In this document: in pieces, positions 1-8,487 of the stretch
Numbering within the stretch: position 1 is the first letter of the stretch
Layout of the letters: the number at the start of each line of letters is the position of its first letter
Assembly (NCBI GenBank): GCA_026421135.1
Contig: JAPKCR010000016.1
Span: 1-13,225 of the forward strand
Direction: 5' to 3'
Source: Sulfitobacter sp.
GTDB taxonomy: Bacteria; Pseudomonadota; Alphaproteobacteria; Rhodobacterales; Rhodobacteraceae
Length of the DNA stretch: 13,225 nucleotides
The notes under the pieces: model-generated
Seen by the model: the letters and a program-made list of their open reading frames with translations, nothing else
Database searches by the model: none
Told to the model about the DNA's origin: nothing
Translations under genes and position numbers: made by a program

Positions 1-473
1 TTGACGTTACCGATGGTAAGGTGCCAGCCCCAGTAATAGCAGAGATCCTCAATGCTGGGCGGGAAATGCTGTCTCATCCTGTGGATTTACTGCCCCATGC
101 ACAAGAGACTCTAGAGGCGCTGCAAGGTCGTTATAAACTGGTTCTGGTTACCAAGGGTGACCTTTTGGACCAAGAACGCAAACTTGCCCTGTCTGGTCTG
201 CGCGACATGTTCGACGGTATCGAGATCGTGTCGGATAAAACCCCCGCAACCTACACTCGCATTTTCTCGCAGCATGGCGACGGGGTTGAGCGGGGCATGA
301 TGGTTGGCAATTCGATGAAATCCGACGTGGTTCCAATGGTTGATGCCGGGGGTTGGGGCATCCACGTTCCCCACGGTATCACCTGGGCACTTGAACATGC
401 TGATACGCCCGATCACTCTCCACGGTTTCGGCAAATCGCTGATCTTTCCGAATTGGAACAAATTTTTGACTGA
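1..473 (+). CDS. HAD-superfamily hydrolase, 5'-truncated by the window edge
   Basis: The frame is open from base 3 and gives 156 residues ending at TGA 471-473. The upstream codons remain open to the window edge, so the real start lies outside; a GTG at 21 is internal. Three of the four haloacid dehalogenase motifs are visible: motif II threonine in LVLVTKGD (residue 50 of the visible part), motif III lysine in SDKTP (79), and motif IV in MVGNSMKSDV (100-109), where the acidic residue binds Mg2+. Motif I (DxD, the nucleophile) and the cap should lie upstream of the window. This is the COG1011-like phosphatase type, a soluble cytoplasmic enzyme that hydrolyses a small phosphorylated metabolite. 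The substrate cannot be read from sequence. The family call is secure; the function is generic. Confidence 0.85.
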   Translation, partial: DVTDGKVPAPVIAEILNAGREMLSHPVDLLPHAQETLEALQGRYKLVLVTKGDLLDQERKLALSGLRDMFDGIEIVSDKTPATYTRIFSQHGDGVERGMMVGNSMKSDVVPMVDAGGWGIHVPHGITWALEHADTPDHSPRFRQIADLSELEQIFD

Positions 474-651
474 TTTTATCGGTAAAAGTTCGGGGCAAGA
501 TTCGCTTTTCTTCTGCCCACTTCCTGCCACATTCTCGCCACAATCGCTTCTCTAGTGGCTTTGCACGCCGGACCACCTAAATGTGCCTCACACAATATTC
601 ATCTTTTAATGTGATCCTTGATTTCAAAGGGTTTATCGAAAAAATGACATG

Positions 652-660
652 TGGTATGCT
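652..660 (+). promoter_or_regulatory. Candidate extended -10 promoter for the carboxypeptidase gene
   Basis: TGGTATGCT fits an extended -10 element (TGN followed by TATGCT), 63 bases before the ATG at 724. No convincing -35 is seen; TTATCG at 633-638 has 16-base spacing but matches poorly. The stretch 601-675 is AT-rich compared with its flanks. Inferred from pattern only. Confidence 0.35.
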
Positions 661-723
661 AACCTTAATAATTAGTGGCCAGTCGAAAAATCGGCGGTCC
701 GAGGCAGAGCAAAGGCAGTTATC

Positions 724-2196
724 ATGAGAGCGCGGCGCGTGCAGCCAGCCCGGTATGGGCTATTTATTCTTGCGGCTATTTGGATCCTAGTGGTGCTACC
801 GTTAAGCGCCATGGCAGCCCCCTACGCCGCGTATGTAATTGACGCACGGACTGGCGAGGTTCTGCATTCTCGAAATGCCGATACCCGATTGCATCCCGCA
901 TCACTCACAAAAATGATGACGCTTTATATCGCATTTGACGCAATCAAACGCGGTGAAATCTCGCTCGATTCGAAAGTGACAATCAGCAAGCATGCTGCGG
1001 CGGAACCACCCAGCAAGCTTGGCATGCGGCCGGGTCAGACTATTGCGTTGCGTTATCTTATCCGCGGTGCGGCGGTGAAATCGGCGAATGACGCCGCCAC
1101 TGCAATAGGCGAGGCTATCTCGGGCTCGGAAGCCAAGTTTGCACGCCGAATGAACCGCACCGCCAAGGCGCTTGGCATGACCAACACCACCTTCAAAAAC
1201 GCCCACGGCTTGACTGAATCGGGCCACATGTCGACAGCACGCGATATGACGACAATGGGCCGCCATCTGCTGTACGACTTTCCCGAATACTATAACCTGT
1301 TCTCCCGGATTACTGCTGATGCCGGTGTTCGCAAGGTCAGCCACACAAATCGCCGTTTTCTAGCAGCTTACAAGGGTGCCGACGGGATCAAGACAGGATA
1401 CACACGGGCTGCGGGCTTTAACCTGACCGCATCGGCAGAGCGTGGGAACGAACGCGTAATCGTAACGGTCTTTGGCGGTACATCGACCACTGCCCGGAAC
1501 GCGAAAGTCGCCGAACTGATGGATCTTGGCTTCCGTCGCTCCCCCTCCAAAGCGCCGCTGAACAAGCCTTCGAAACCTGTCTATGCTGATATCGAAGATA
1601 CGCCTGTCGCAAACAATTCCGGCAGCACCCCCGGCGGTGCAGGCAAGACAATACGCCTGGTTGGTGCCGTCACGACGTCAAAGCGCCCCCATCTGCGCCC
1701 CACCACAGAGGATGCGGTTGTTATTGCCACCGCAGAGGCACCAGAAGCCACCTCTCCTTTGCTGTCAGAAGATATTACAGCCGCAATCGCGCAAGCTGTC
1801 GCTGCTGTTCCGGCAGAGGCCGTGCAAACTGCCAGCCTTGCCTCGGTTTCTCCCCGCCCCACATCGCGTCCAAAGGGCCTGATCGCGTCGATCAATCCCG
1901 CCAAGGTGTTGAAAAAAACCCAACAACCAGAAGTGGTTACACGCGTCTCAACATCTGGCGGGCGTCATTGGGGGGTCAACGTGGGCCGGTTCCCAAGTCG
2001 CTATGCCGCCGAGAAAGTTCTCGTAAAAACAGCCCTCTCCGAAATCTCGACACTTGACGGGACATTGCGCAAAGTTGTCCAGCGGCCCCAAGGGTATGAT
2101 GCAAATTTCCTTGGTATGACGCGTGAAACCGCTGACCTTGCATGCCGCAGATTGGCTGCCCGCAACGTAAGCTGCTTTATGATCGGGCCGGGTTAA
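724..2196 (+). CDS. D-alanyl-D-alanine carboxypeptidase (peptidase S11, PBP5/6-like) with C-terminal SPOR domain
   Basis: This 490-residue secreted enzyme removes the terminal D-Ala from peptidoglycan pentapeptides in the periplasm. Residues 1-31 form a signal peptide: basic n-region, hydrophobic core about 12-27, likely cleavage after SAMA. All S11 active-site motifs are present: SLTK (nucleophile Ser60, Lys63), SAN (120-122) and KTG (223-225). After the catalytic domain (about 32-270) comes a long Ala/Pro/Thr-rich linker (about 275-412) containing SPRPTSRPK. It ends in a SPOR-type domain (about 415-489, beginning WGVNVGRF). SPOR domains bind denuded septal glycan, so a division-site role is inferred. 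The PBP5 membrane-anchoring amphipathic tail is not evident. AAAGG at 711-715, 8 bases before the ATG, supports the start. The gene appears monocistronic and converges with the yej operon. Confidence 0.93.
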   Translation: MRARRVQPARYGLFILAAIWILVVLPLSAMAAPYAAYVIDARTGEVLHSRNADTRLHPASLTKMMTLYIAFDAIKRGEISLDSKVTISKHAAAEPPSKLGMRPGQTIALRYLIRGAAVKSANDAATAIGEAISGSEAKFARRMNRTAKALGMTNTTFKNAHGLTESGHMSTARDMTTMGRHLLYDFPEYYNLFSRITADAGVRKVSHTNRRFLAAYKGADGIKTGYTRAAGFNLTASAERGNERVIVTVFGGTSTTARNAKVAELMDLGFRRSPSKAPLNKPSKPVYADIEDTPVANNSGSTPGGAGKTIRLVGAVTTSKRPHLRPTTEDAVVIATAEAPEATSPLLSEDITAAIAQAVAAVPAEAVQTASLASVSPRPTSRPKGLIASINPAKVLKKTQQPEVVTRVSTSGGRHWGVNVGRFPSRYAAEKVLVKTALSEISTLDGTLRKVVQRPQGYDANFLGMTRETADLACRRLAARNVSCFMIGPG

Positions 2197-2289
2197 TAAG
2201 TCCGTCACCGCATAAGATCGCTACTTCCCTTGCCACAGGTATTCCGGCCGAAACGACCGCCCTTACACCCGCATCGTGATTAATCCGGT

Positions 2290-3882
2290 TCAGGTGGCGG
2301 CCTGCAACAATGCACGCGTGTAGTCCGATGCGGGGTTGTCATACAACGTATCAACATCGCCATATTCGACAACATCGCCGCGTTTCATCACCACAACCTT
2401 GTGCGACATGGCGCGCACCACTTTCAGATCGTGACTGATAAACAGATAGGCGAGCCCGTATTTCCGTTGCAAATTCCGCAATAGATCAACGATTTGCACC
2501 TGCACCGTCATATCCAGCGCCGAGGTAGGTTCATCCAGAACTAACAAGCGCGGGCGCAGCACCATTGCACGCGCGATCGCGATGCGCTGACGTTGCCCGC
2601 CCGAAAACTCATGCGGATAGCGGTCCATCGTTGTAGGGTCCAACCCCACTTCGACCATCACATCGCGCACCAGCTCTCGTTGGTTGCGTTCGGGGTCAAC
2701 ATTATGAACCGTCAGCCCCTCGGCGATAATCTGCATACAGGTCATACGTGGCGATAGACTGCCGAAGGGGTCCTGAAATACGATCTGCATGTCTTTGCGC
2801 AGCCGTCTTAATTCACGGGTAGACCAGCCACGCACGTCCTGACCCATATAGCTGATCCCGCCCTCAGAGGCGATCAACCGCATGATCGCCAGGGCCATTG
2901 TTGTTTTGCCTGAACCGGACTCGCCAACAATTCCGACTGTTTCACCGGCACGAACGGTGAGGCTGGCGTCGTTCACAGCCTTTACGTGATCGACCGTTTT
3001 ACGCAGGAAACCCTGTTGAATCGGAAACCAAACCTTCAGGTGCTCTGTGCGGGCGATAACTTCTGAATCATCTGGCACGGGGTCAGGACGGCCAGACGGC
3101 TCTGCACCCAGCAGTTTTTGGGTATATGGGTGCTGAGGGTTGTTAAAAATTTCCGCCGTTGGACCCTGTTCGACGATCTCGCCTTTTTGCATCACGCAAA
3201 CGCGGTCCGCGATACGCCGCACGATGCCTAGGTCGTGGGTGATGAACAAAAGGCCCATCCCCTCGCTGTCTTTGAGGTCCTTCAGCAAATCCAGTATCTG
3301 CGCCTGGATGGTCACGTCCAGCGCGGTTGTAGGTTCATCCGCGATCAGCACGTCGGGCTTGTTGGCCAGCGCCATCGCGATCATCACGCGCTGGCGTTGC
3401 CCGCCCGACAGCTGATGTGGATAAGCACCCAACCGGCTTTCTGCATCGTTGATCCCGACCTTGGCCAGCAGCTCAAGGATACGGTCCCGCGCAGCCGCGC
3501 CTACGACACCTTGATGCAGCGCCAGTGATTCCCCCAACTGCTTTTCAATGGTGTGTAGCGGGTTCAGCGATGTCATGGGTTCTTGGAAAATAAAGCTGAT
3601 GTCGTTCCCGCGTACCTTACGCAGAAGCTTGTCCCCTGCCCCGATCATCTGCTGCCCGTCATATAGAACGGACCCCGACACCTCGGCGCTGTCCCCAAGA
3701 AGGGAAACGGTGCTCAGCGCTGAGACAGATTTACCGGAACCGGATTCGCCCACCAAAGCGACGGTTTCACCGCGGTTGAGCGTGAAACTGACACCTCTGA
3801 CTGCATGCGTTATCGCACCCTCTTGGCGAAACGACACATTCAGGTCTTTGACTTCAAGCACGGCGGATGTTGACTGGTTCAT
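2290..3882 (-). CDS. yejF: YejF-type oligopeptide ABC transporter, double ATP-binding protein
   Basis: This 530-residue protein carries two complete ABC ATPase domains and powers the YejBE permease at the cytoplasmic face. Domain 1 has Walker A GESGSGKS (45-52), signature LSGGQ (158-162), Walker B VLIADE (178-183) and H-loop His216. Domain 2 has Walker A GESGSGKT (320-327), signature FSGGQ (426-430), Walker B LLVLDE (446-451) and H-loop His484. The short HPYT segments after each domain are typical of the peptide/nickel importer ATPases. The start is set at the ATG whose first bases overlap the stop of the upstream small gene (ATGA, 3882-3879); a start at 3915 would add 11 residues and overlap that gene more. 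Translation is therefore probably coupled. It is the last gene of the operon; no clear terminator is seen after it. Confidence 0.93.
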   Translation of the reverse strand: MNQSTSAVLEVKDLNVSFRQEGAITHAVRGVSFTLNRGETVALVGESGSGKSVSALSTVSLLGDSAEVSGSVLYDGQQMIGAGDKLLRKVRGNDISFIFQEPMTSLNPLHTIEKQLGESLALHQGVVGAAARDRILELLAKVGINDAESRLGAYPHQLSGGQRQRVMIAMALANKPDVLIADEPTTALDVTIQAQILDLLKDLKDSEGMGLLFITHDLGIVRRIADRVCVMQKGEIVEQGPTAEIFNNPQHPYTQKLLGAEPSGRPDPVPDDSEVIARTEHLKVWFPIQQGFLRKTVDHVKAVNDASLTVRAGETVGIVGESGSGKTTMALAIMRLIASEGGISYMGQDVRGWSTRELRRLRKDMQIVFQDPFGSLSPRMTCMQIIAEGLTVHNVDPERNQRELVRDVMVEVGLDPTTMDRYPHEFSGGQRQRIAIARAMVLRPRLLVLDEPTSALDMTVQVQIVDLLRNLQRKYGLAYLFISHDLKVVRAMSHKVVVMKRGDVVEYGDVDTLYDNPASDYTRALLQAAT

Positions 3883-4178
3883 GGTACAAATATCGCCACA
3901 GCATAAACGCCCCATGCTGCCATCGGCGCGCAGAGCAAACGAAGCCAGACCGGCGGTAACTTAATCAACGCGACGCTCCAACAGCCAAGAAGAACAACCA
4001 GTGTGTTAGGAAGAAACCGTGTTTCAAGAACCCCGAACAAAAAGCCGACCGTATCCCCCGGTGCCAAAAACACGGCGCGGATCAGCCACAGGGTAACGCC
4101 AATCGCTATGGTCACCGAAACGGCATAGACGATCGTGGCAAACAGATCAGGAACAGAGCGGCGCGCTTCGGCACTCAT
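3879..4178 (-). CDS. Small three-helix membrane protein of unknown function inside the yej operon
   Basis: I do not recognise this 99-residue protein. It is strongly hydrophobic, with likely transmembrane segments at about 12-38, 56-73 and 77-98 and a short, charged N-terminus (MSAEARRSVPD). No catalytic or metal-binding motif is visible. Its ATG overlaps the stop of yejE (ATGA, 4178-4175) and its TGA overlaps the ATG of yejF (ATGA, 3882-3879), so it is translationally locked between a permease and its ATPase. That arrangement implies a real, coexpressed gene. A role as accessory subunit, assembly factor or stabiliser of the transporter is inference only. The E. coli yejABEF operon lacks such a gene. 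Confidence 0.8.
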   Translation of the reverse strand: MSAEARRSVPDLFATIVYAVSVTIAIGVTLWLIRAVFLAPGDTVGFLFGVLETRFLPNTLVVLLGCWSVALIKLPPVWLRLLCAPMAAWGVYAVAIFVP

Positions 4179-5281
4179 GAGAACGTCTTTCTTGGGTCAA
4201 ACGCATCGCGGATTCCTTCGAAGATGAAGATCAGCAATGACAACATAATTGCAAAGGTGAAGAACGCCGTAAATGCAAGCCAAGGCGCTTGCAGGTTCTG
4301 TTTGGCTTGCAGTGTCAGCTCTCCTAGAGAGGGGGCCGACGAAGGCAAACCAAAGCCTAGAAAATCGAGGATCGCCAGCGTGCTGATGGTTCCCGTGATA
4401 ATAAATGGCAGCATCGTCAGTAGGGCCACCATCGCATTGGGCAACATGTGGCGGAACATGATCGTTATATTCCCCACCCCAAGGGCGCGGGCCGCGCGCA
4501 CATATTCAAGGTTCCGCGCTCGCAAAAATTCCGCGCGCACGACTCCGACGAGCGATGTCCAACTGAACAGCACCAACAGGAACACCAACAACCAAAAGCT
4601 GCGCCCAAGAATTGCGAACATAATGATGATCACATACAGCGATGGGGTCGACGACCAAATCTCGATCACCCGTTGGAAAATCAGATCCGTCCATCCCCCA
4701 AAGAACCCTTGTACCGCGCCAGCTATAATGCCGATCAACGATGCAGCCCCCGTCACAATTAAGGTGAACAGGATCGACAGGCGGAAGCCGTGGATCACCC
4801 GCGCCAGAACGTCGCGTTTGGTGCCGTCTGTGCCCAGCAAGTTTTGACGGTTGGGCGGCAATGGTGCGGCCCCGGGGCGGTCAACCGCAGTGTTGAACGA
4901 ATAGGGGATCGGCGGCCAGACCGACCAGCCCTTTTTTATTGCAGTGCCATCAATCTGACCGTCTTGCGCGTCTTGGATCAACAGCTCGGGATCATCGAAA
5001 CAGGCGTCCATGCCACCGGTCGCGATCAGGCATTTCACTTCGGGGTCGCGGTAAACAGCCTCGGTTTGAAAGTCACCGCCAAATGCTGTTTCGGGATAGA
5101 ACTTGAAAATCGGCATAAAATATTCGCCGCGATAGTTCACCACGATTGGTTTGTCGTTCGCTACAAACTCGGCAAACAGCGAGATGCCGAAAAGGATCGC
5201 AAAGATCCAAAGGCTCCAGTAGGCGCGGCGGTTACGGGTGAAATTGTGCCAGCGGCGTTGGTTCAGTGGGGACAAAGCCAT
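4175..5281 (-). CDS. yejE: YejE-type oligopeptide ABC transporter permease (DppC/OppC family)
   Basis: This 368-residue inner-membrane permease pairs with YejB. It has an N-terminal helix (about 22-40), then a periplasmic insert of about 110 residues (about 45-155) typical of YejE. The binding-protein-dependent transport domain follows (about 160-360) with several helices. The cytoplasmic EAA loop that docks the ATPase reads EYVRAARALGVGNITIMFRH (259-278). The insert contains two cysteines (Cys84, Cys94) that could form a disulfide. The start MALSPLNQRR is chosen because GAGGG (5294-5290) sits 8 bases upstream and the yejB stop lies only 4 bases before it. A start at 5332 would overlap yejB by 47 bases. 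The stop overlaps the start of the small membrane protein. Confidence 0.92.
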   Translation of the reverse strand: MALSPLNQRRWHNFTRNRRAYWSLWIFAILFGISLFAEFVANDKPIVVNYRGEYFMPIFKFYPETAFGGDFQTEAVYRDPEVKCLIATGGMDACFDDPELLIQDAQDGQIDGTAIKKGWSVWPPIPYSFNTAVDRPGAAPLPPNRQNLLGTDGTKRDVLARVIHGFRLSILFTLIVTGAASLIGIIAGAVQGFFGGWTDLIFQRVIEIWSSTPSLYVIIIMFAILGRSFWLLVFLLVLFSWTSLVGVVRAEFLRARNLEYVRAARALGVGNITIMFRHMLPNAMVALLTMLPFIITGTISTLAILDFLGFGLPSSAPSLGELTLQAKQNLQAPWLAFTAFFTFAIMLSLLIFIFEGIRDAFDPRKTFS

Positions 5282-5285
5282 CAGA

Positions 5286-6374
5286 TCAACCCTCGCGCCG
5301 TTCAAAGTCAATCCGCGGATCCACAAACACATACATCAGGTCAGACAGAATCCCAACGACCAGACCGATCAGGCCAAAGATGAACAAGGTGCCGAATACG
5401 ATTGGATAATCACGGGCGACTGCCGCCTCAAAGCCCAATCGACCCAGCCCATCAAGGCTAAAGATCGTTTCGATAATCAGCGACCCACCAAAGAAAACAC
5501 CAATAAAAACAGCCGGGAAACCTGCGATCACAATCAGCATAGCATTGCGGAAAACATGGCCATACAGCACCTTGCGTTCCGATAACCCCTTGGCCCGCGC
5601 TGTCATCACATACTGTTTCTTGATCTCGTCCAGAAAGCTGTTTTTCGTCAGCAAGGTCAACGTCGCAAAGGCCGAAATCGTCGAGGCCAGCACCGGCAGG
5701 GCGATGTGCCAGAAATAGTCACCAACCTTGGCCAGTGGGCTTAGTTGGTCGAAATCATCCGAGGTTAAGCCGCGTAGAGGGAAAATCTGCCAATAGGATC
5801 CGCCTGCAAACAGCACCAGCAAAAGGATCGCAAACAAGAACCCGGGGATCGCATAGGCCGCGATAATCGCTCCGGATGTCCATGTATCGAAGGCCGTTCC
5901 GTCCTTGACCGCCTTGCGAATGCCCAGCGGGATAGACACCAGATAGGCGATGACCGTCGACCATAGCCCCAGCGTGATCGACACCGGCAGCTTTTCCTTT
6001 ATCAGCTCGATCACACTGATCGACCTAAAATAACTCTCGCCGAAATCGAACCGCATATAGTTCCACATCATGCTCAAGAACCGCTCAACGGGGGGCTTGT
6101 CGAAACCGAATTCTTTCTCAAGCTCGGCGATGAATTCGGGTGGCAATCCACGCGCGCCGACATAGTTTTCACTGGCTGTCGCAGCATCCGCATTGCCCGC
6201 GTCATTGCCACTGCCCGAAAAACCTTCGAACACGTCACCGCCGCCTTGAATGCGCGCAATCGCCTGCTCAACCGGGCCGCCGGGTACAAATTGCACCAGC
6301 GCAAAGTTGATCAACATGATCCCGATCAATGTCGGTATTATCAGCAAAAGCCGTCTAAGAATATAAGCGCCCAT
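5286..6374 (-). CDS. yejB: YejB-type oligopeptide ABC transporter permease (DppB/OppB family)
   Basis: This 362-residue inner-membrane permease opens with the family-typical [16 protein letters not shown], forming helix 1 (about 8-30), followed by the conserved FVPGGP. A periplasmic segment (about 31-130) includes an acidic, Gly/Ala/Asn-rich stretch at 45-72. The transport domain with further helices covers about 133-350. The EAA loop reads [20 protein letters not shown] (254-273), and the protein ends with VDPRID typical of DppB-like permeases. The ATG follows the yejA stop by 9 bases. A GAGG overlapping the yejA stop region (6390-6387) is the only nearby ribosome-binding candidate, at a rather long 12-base spacing. 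It should form a heterodimer with YejE. Confidence 0.93.
   Translation of the reverse strand: MGAYILRRLLLIIPTLIGIMLINFALVQFVPGGPVEQAIARIQGGGDVFEGFSGSGNDAGNADAATASENYVGARGLPPEFIAELEKEFGFDKPPVERFLSMMWNYMRFDFGESYFRSISVIELIKEKLPVSITLGLWSTVIAYLVSIPLGIRKAVKDGTAFDTWTSGAIIAAYAIPGFLFAILLLVLFAGGSYWQIFPLRGLTSDDFDQLSPLAKVGDYFWHIALPVLASTISAFATLTLLTKNSFLDEIKKQYVMTARAKGLSERKVLYGHVFRNAMLIVIAGFPAVFIGVFFGGSLIIETIFSLDGLGRLGFEAAVARDYPIVFGTLFIFGLIGLVVGILSDLMYVFVDPRIDFERREG
5290..5294 (-). promoter_or_regulatory. Ribosome binding site deciding the yejE start
   Basis: GAGGG on the minus strand lies inside the last codons of yejB and 8 bases before the ATG at 5281. It selects MALSPLNQRR over the longer upstream frame. 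Confidence 0.6.
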
Positions 6375-6383
6375 ATGCGGCGT

Positions 6384-8315
6384 TTACCTCAGCGCGCCCG
6401 CGGCACGCAAGGCCGCAGCTTTGTCTGCGTTGTACCACCAGAAATCAAGGTATCCCAAGCCATACGCAGGCTGGGTTTCAGGGTGCTCGTACTGGTTGTA
6501 GTAAGCTGTCCAAAAGCTGTCGTTGTACCACGTCGGGATCATAATGAACTCGTGACGCAGGGCACGGTCCAGTGCCATCATGCTGGCATCTTCCTCTTCT
6601 TTGGTTTGCGCGTTCAAAGATACCTCGATAATCGCGTCGACCATCGGGCTGGCCAGACCTGCGGGGTTAAATAGGGAATAACCGGCCGCCTCTGAGCCAT
6701 AAAGCTGTGCCAATCCGGTCCCCGTGCCCAAAAACGGACGGTAGCCATCAAATACAAGGTCATAATCACGATCCCGTTCGCGAGCCGTATATTGCGAACT
6801 GTCGACTTTCTCCAAAACCGCATCGATGCCCATGTTTGTCAGGTTCGACATAAAGTTTTCGACCACCGCAGACAGTGTCGCCGACCCCGAAGAGATCAGC
6901 AAGAATGTCAAACGCAGCGGTTTGCCGTCTGCGTTGTACCGTTTACCGTCGTTGCCCACCGCCCATCCGGCCTCGTCCAGCAGCTTCATCGCGCGTCGCA
7001 GATTGCGGCGGTCCAACAGGCGGGACGGGTCGGATGTATGTGGGATCACCGCGTCTTCGGTCAGCATTTCCGGCGCAATCACGTCGCCAAGCCGCTCGAG
7101 AAGGGCCAGCTCCATGCCTTGCGGTTTTCCGGTTGCCATCAAAGGCGTATCTTGGGTGAAAGATGCACGTGGCTTGAACAACCCGTATTGCAGAGATTCA
7201 TTCGTCCATTCAAAGTTGAATCCCAATGCAACGGCCTCGCGCACCCGCTTATCTTTTAATACCTCTCGGCCAAGGTTGAAAATAATCCCTGATGGCGTTG
7301 GCGGCGACCCGTCAGGTATGTCTTCTTTGACCACATATCCCGCCGTGACCTTGGGAAAGTCATAGGCAGAGGCCCATTGTTTGGAATTCCCCTCGGTGCG
7401 GAATGTGTATTCGCCTGCCTTGAATGCCTCGAATGCAGAGTTCTCGTCACCGAAGTATTCAATACGAATCGCATCAAAGTTATTGCGGCCCACGTTGAAC
7501 GGCAGATCGGCACCCCAATAGTCGGGGTTACGTTTATAGACGATGCGACGGTTCACATCGATCTCGTCGATCACATAGGGGCCCGACCCCGGTGATGTCA
7601 TCAAACGGGATTCATCCAGCCGGGCACCGGATTCCTCGTACCATTTCTTGGACCACGCGGGCACGCCGCCCACCTGATCAATCAGGCTGCGGCGCGAAAT
7701 ACCGGGGGTAAAGTAGAATTTGACGGTATAGTCATCAATCACCTCTACCTTTGGAATGCGCTGGCGCACAGCATCGGCATAGGATTTCAGGCCCTGATCC
7801 AACAGCAAGTTGTGGCTGAATGCGATGTCATGCGCCGTCACCGGATCGCCCGTCGAAAACTTGGCATCCTTGCGCATGTGAAAAATCACCCAATCTTTGG
7901 ATTCGGGATATTCAAGACTTTCACACAGCAGGCAATAGGCTTCGCCGTACACGTCAGCCGGTGCCGCTTCATTGCCTGTCCCCTCGCCCAGCAGGCTTTC
8001 GTACATGATGGTGCTTAAAGCGCCGCCACGGCCCTTGCGGGAGTAGGGGTTCATCGAATCAAAAGTCCCAAGTGTCGAAATTGAAATCTCGCCGCCCTTG
8101 GGGGCATCGGGGTTCACATAATCGAAATGCGGATAATCCGCCGGATACTTCAGATCGCCATAAAATGAATACCCGTGACTGCGGATCATTTTTTCGTCTT
8201 GGGCATAGGCCGCGACACCGATCAACATCGCCCCCAAAGCTAAAAATGCCACCCAAAAAGCTTGCGATGTCATAGTGCGGGCTCGAATTCCCGCGCAGGC
8301 ATGTGTCATGGGCAT
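6384..8315 (-). CDS. yejA: YejA-type periplasmic oligopeptide-binding protein (SBP_bac_5 family)
   Basis: This 643-residue extracellular solute-binding protein captures peptides in the periplasm and delivers them to YejBE. Residues 1-38 are a signal peptide with hydrophobic core about 18-36 and likely cleavage after AYA (36-38). The mature start contains HGYSFYGDLKYP and NPDAPKGG (68-75), hallmarks of the YejA branch; FDAIRIEYF and NPDYWG are typical of cluster-5 binding proteins. There is no lipobox, so it should be soluble. Its only mature cysteines form a CLLC pair (128-131). AAGGA (8327-8323), 7 bases before the ATG at 8315, supports this start over the in-frame ATGs at 8309 and 8273. As first gene of the operon it should be driven from 8316-8439. 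In other bacteria Yej systems import oligopeptides, microcin C in E. coli among them; the substrate here is unknown. Confidence 0.93.
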   Translation of the reverse strand: MPMTHACAGIRARTMTSQAFWVAFLALGAMLIGVAAYAQDEKMIRSHGYSFYGDLKYPADYPHFDYVNPDAPKGGEISISTLGTFDSMNPYSRKGRGGALSTIMYESLLGEGTGNEAAPADVYGEAYCLLCESLEYPESKDWVIFHMRKDAKFSTGDPVTAHDIAFSHNLLLDQGLKSYADAVRQRIPKVEVIDDYTVKFYFTPGISRRSLIDQVGGVPAWSKKWYEESGARLDESRLMTSPGSGPYVIDEIDVNRRIVYKRNPDYWGADLPFNVGRNNFDAIRIEYFGDENSAFEAFKAGEYTFRTEGNSKQWASAYDFPKVTAGYVVKEDIPDGSPPTPSGIIFNLGREVLKDKRVREAVALGFNFEWTNESLQYGLFKPRASFTQDTPLMATGKPQGMELALLERLGDVIAPEMLTEDAVIPHTSDPSRLLDRRNLRRAMKLLDEAGWAVGNDGKRYNADGKPLRLTFLLISSGSATLSAVVENFMSNLTNMGIDAVLEKVDSSQYTARERDRDYDLVFDGYRPFLGTGTGLAQLYGSEAAGYSLFNPAGLASPMVDAIIEVSLNAQTKEEEDASMMALDRALRHEFIMIPTWYNDSFWTAYYNQYEHPETQPAYGLGYLDFWWYNADKAAALRAAGALR

Positions 8316-8322
8316 TAGGCTT

Positions 8323-8327
8323 TCCTT
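8323..8327 (-). promoter_or_regulatory. Ribosome binding site deciding the yejA start
   Basis: AAGGA lies 7 bases before the ATG at 8315 on the minus strand. It favours the longest signal peptide (MPMTHACAG) over internal ATGs. Confidence 0.6.
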
Positions 8328-8439
8328 TACAAGAATATCGTGTCGTACGGTTCCGTTCTTGCGGCCAAGCTAACGGGGCAGAACGCCAAGTTACAAGTTG
8401 CGAATATGTTATCTGACTGAAATCAGGGGCTAGAAACGC

Positions 8440-8466
8440 AAAAGGCCGCCCACAGTGGGGCGGCCC
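8440..8466 (-). terminator. Intrinsic terminator after cycY
   Basis: On the minus strand a perfect 8-bp stem GGCCGCCC/GGGCGGCC (8465-8458 with 8451-8444) encloses a 6-base loop and is followed by TTTT (8443-8440). It begins about 20 bases after the cycY stop. The plus-strand reading lacks a T-run, so it acts in one direction. It separates cycY from the yej operon. Confidence 0.85.
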
Positions 8467-8487
8467 TTCGGAAATCTGTATGACAGC

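Noticed and set aside
494..521. A possible terminator hairpin after the HAD gene (GGGCAAGA with TCTTCTGCCC)
   Set aside because: The stem needs a two-base bulge and is not followed by a T-run.
655..675. A CtrA binding site in the TTAA-rich stretch before the carboxypeptidase
   Set aside because: The TTAA-N7-TTAA spacing is not met.
2197..2289. A terminator between the convergent carboxypeptidase and yejF genes
   Set aside because: Only a 5-bp stem with a G-T pair and a three-base loop is seen (around 2246-2262), without a T-run.
4224..4847. A 207-codon plus-strand frame opposite yejE
   Set aside because: Arg/Ile/Asn-rich sequence without domains, fully antisense to a clear permease gene.
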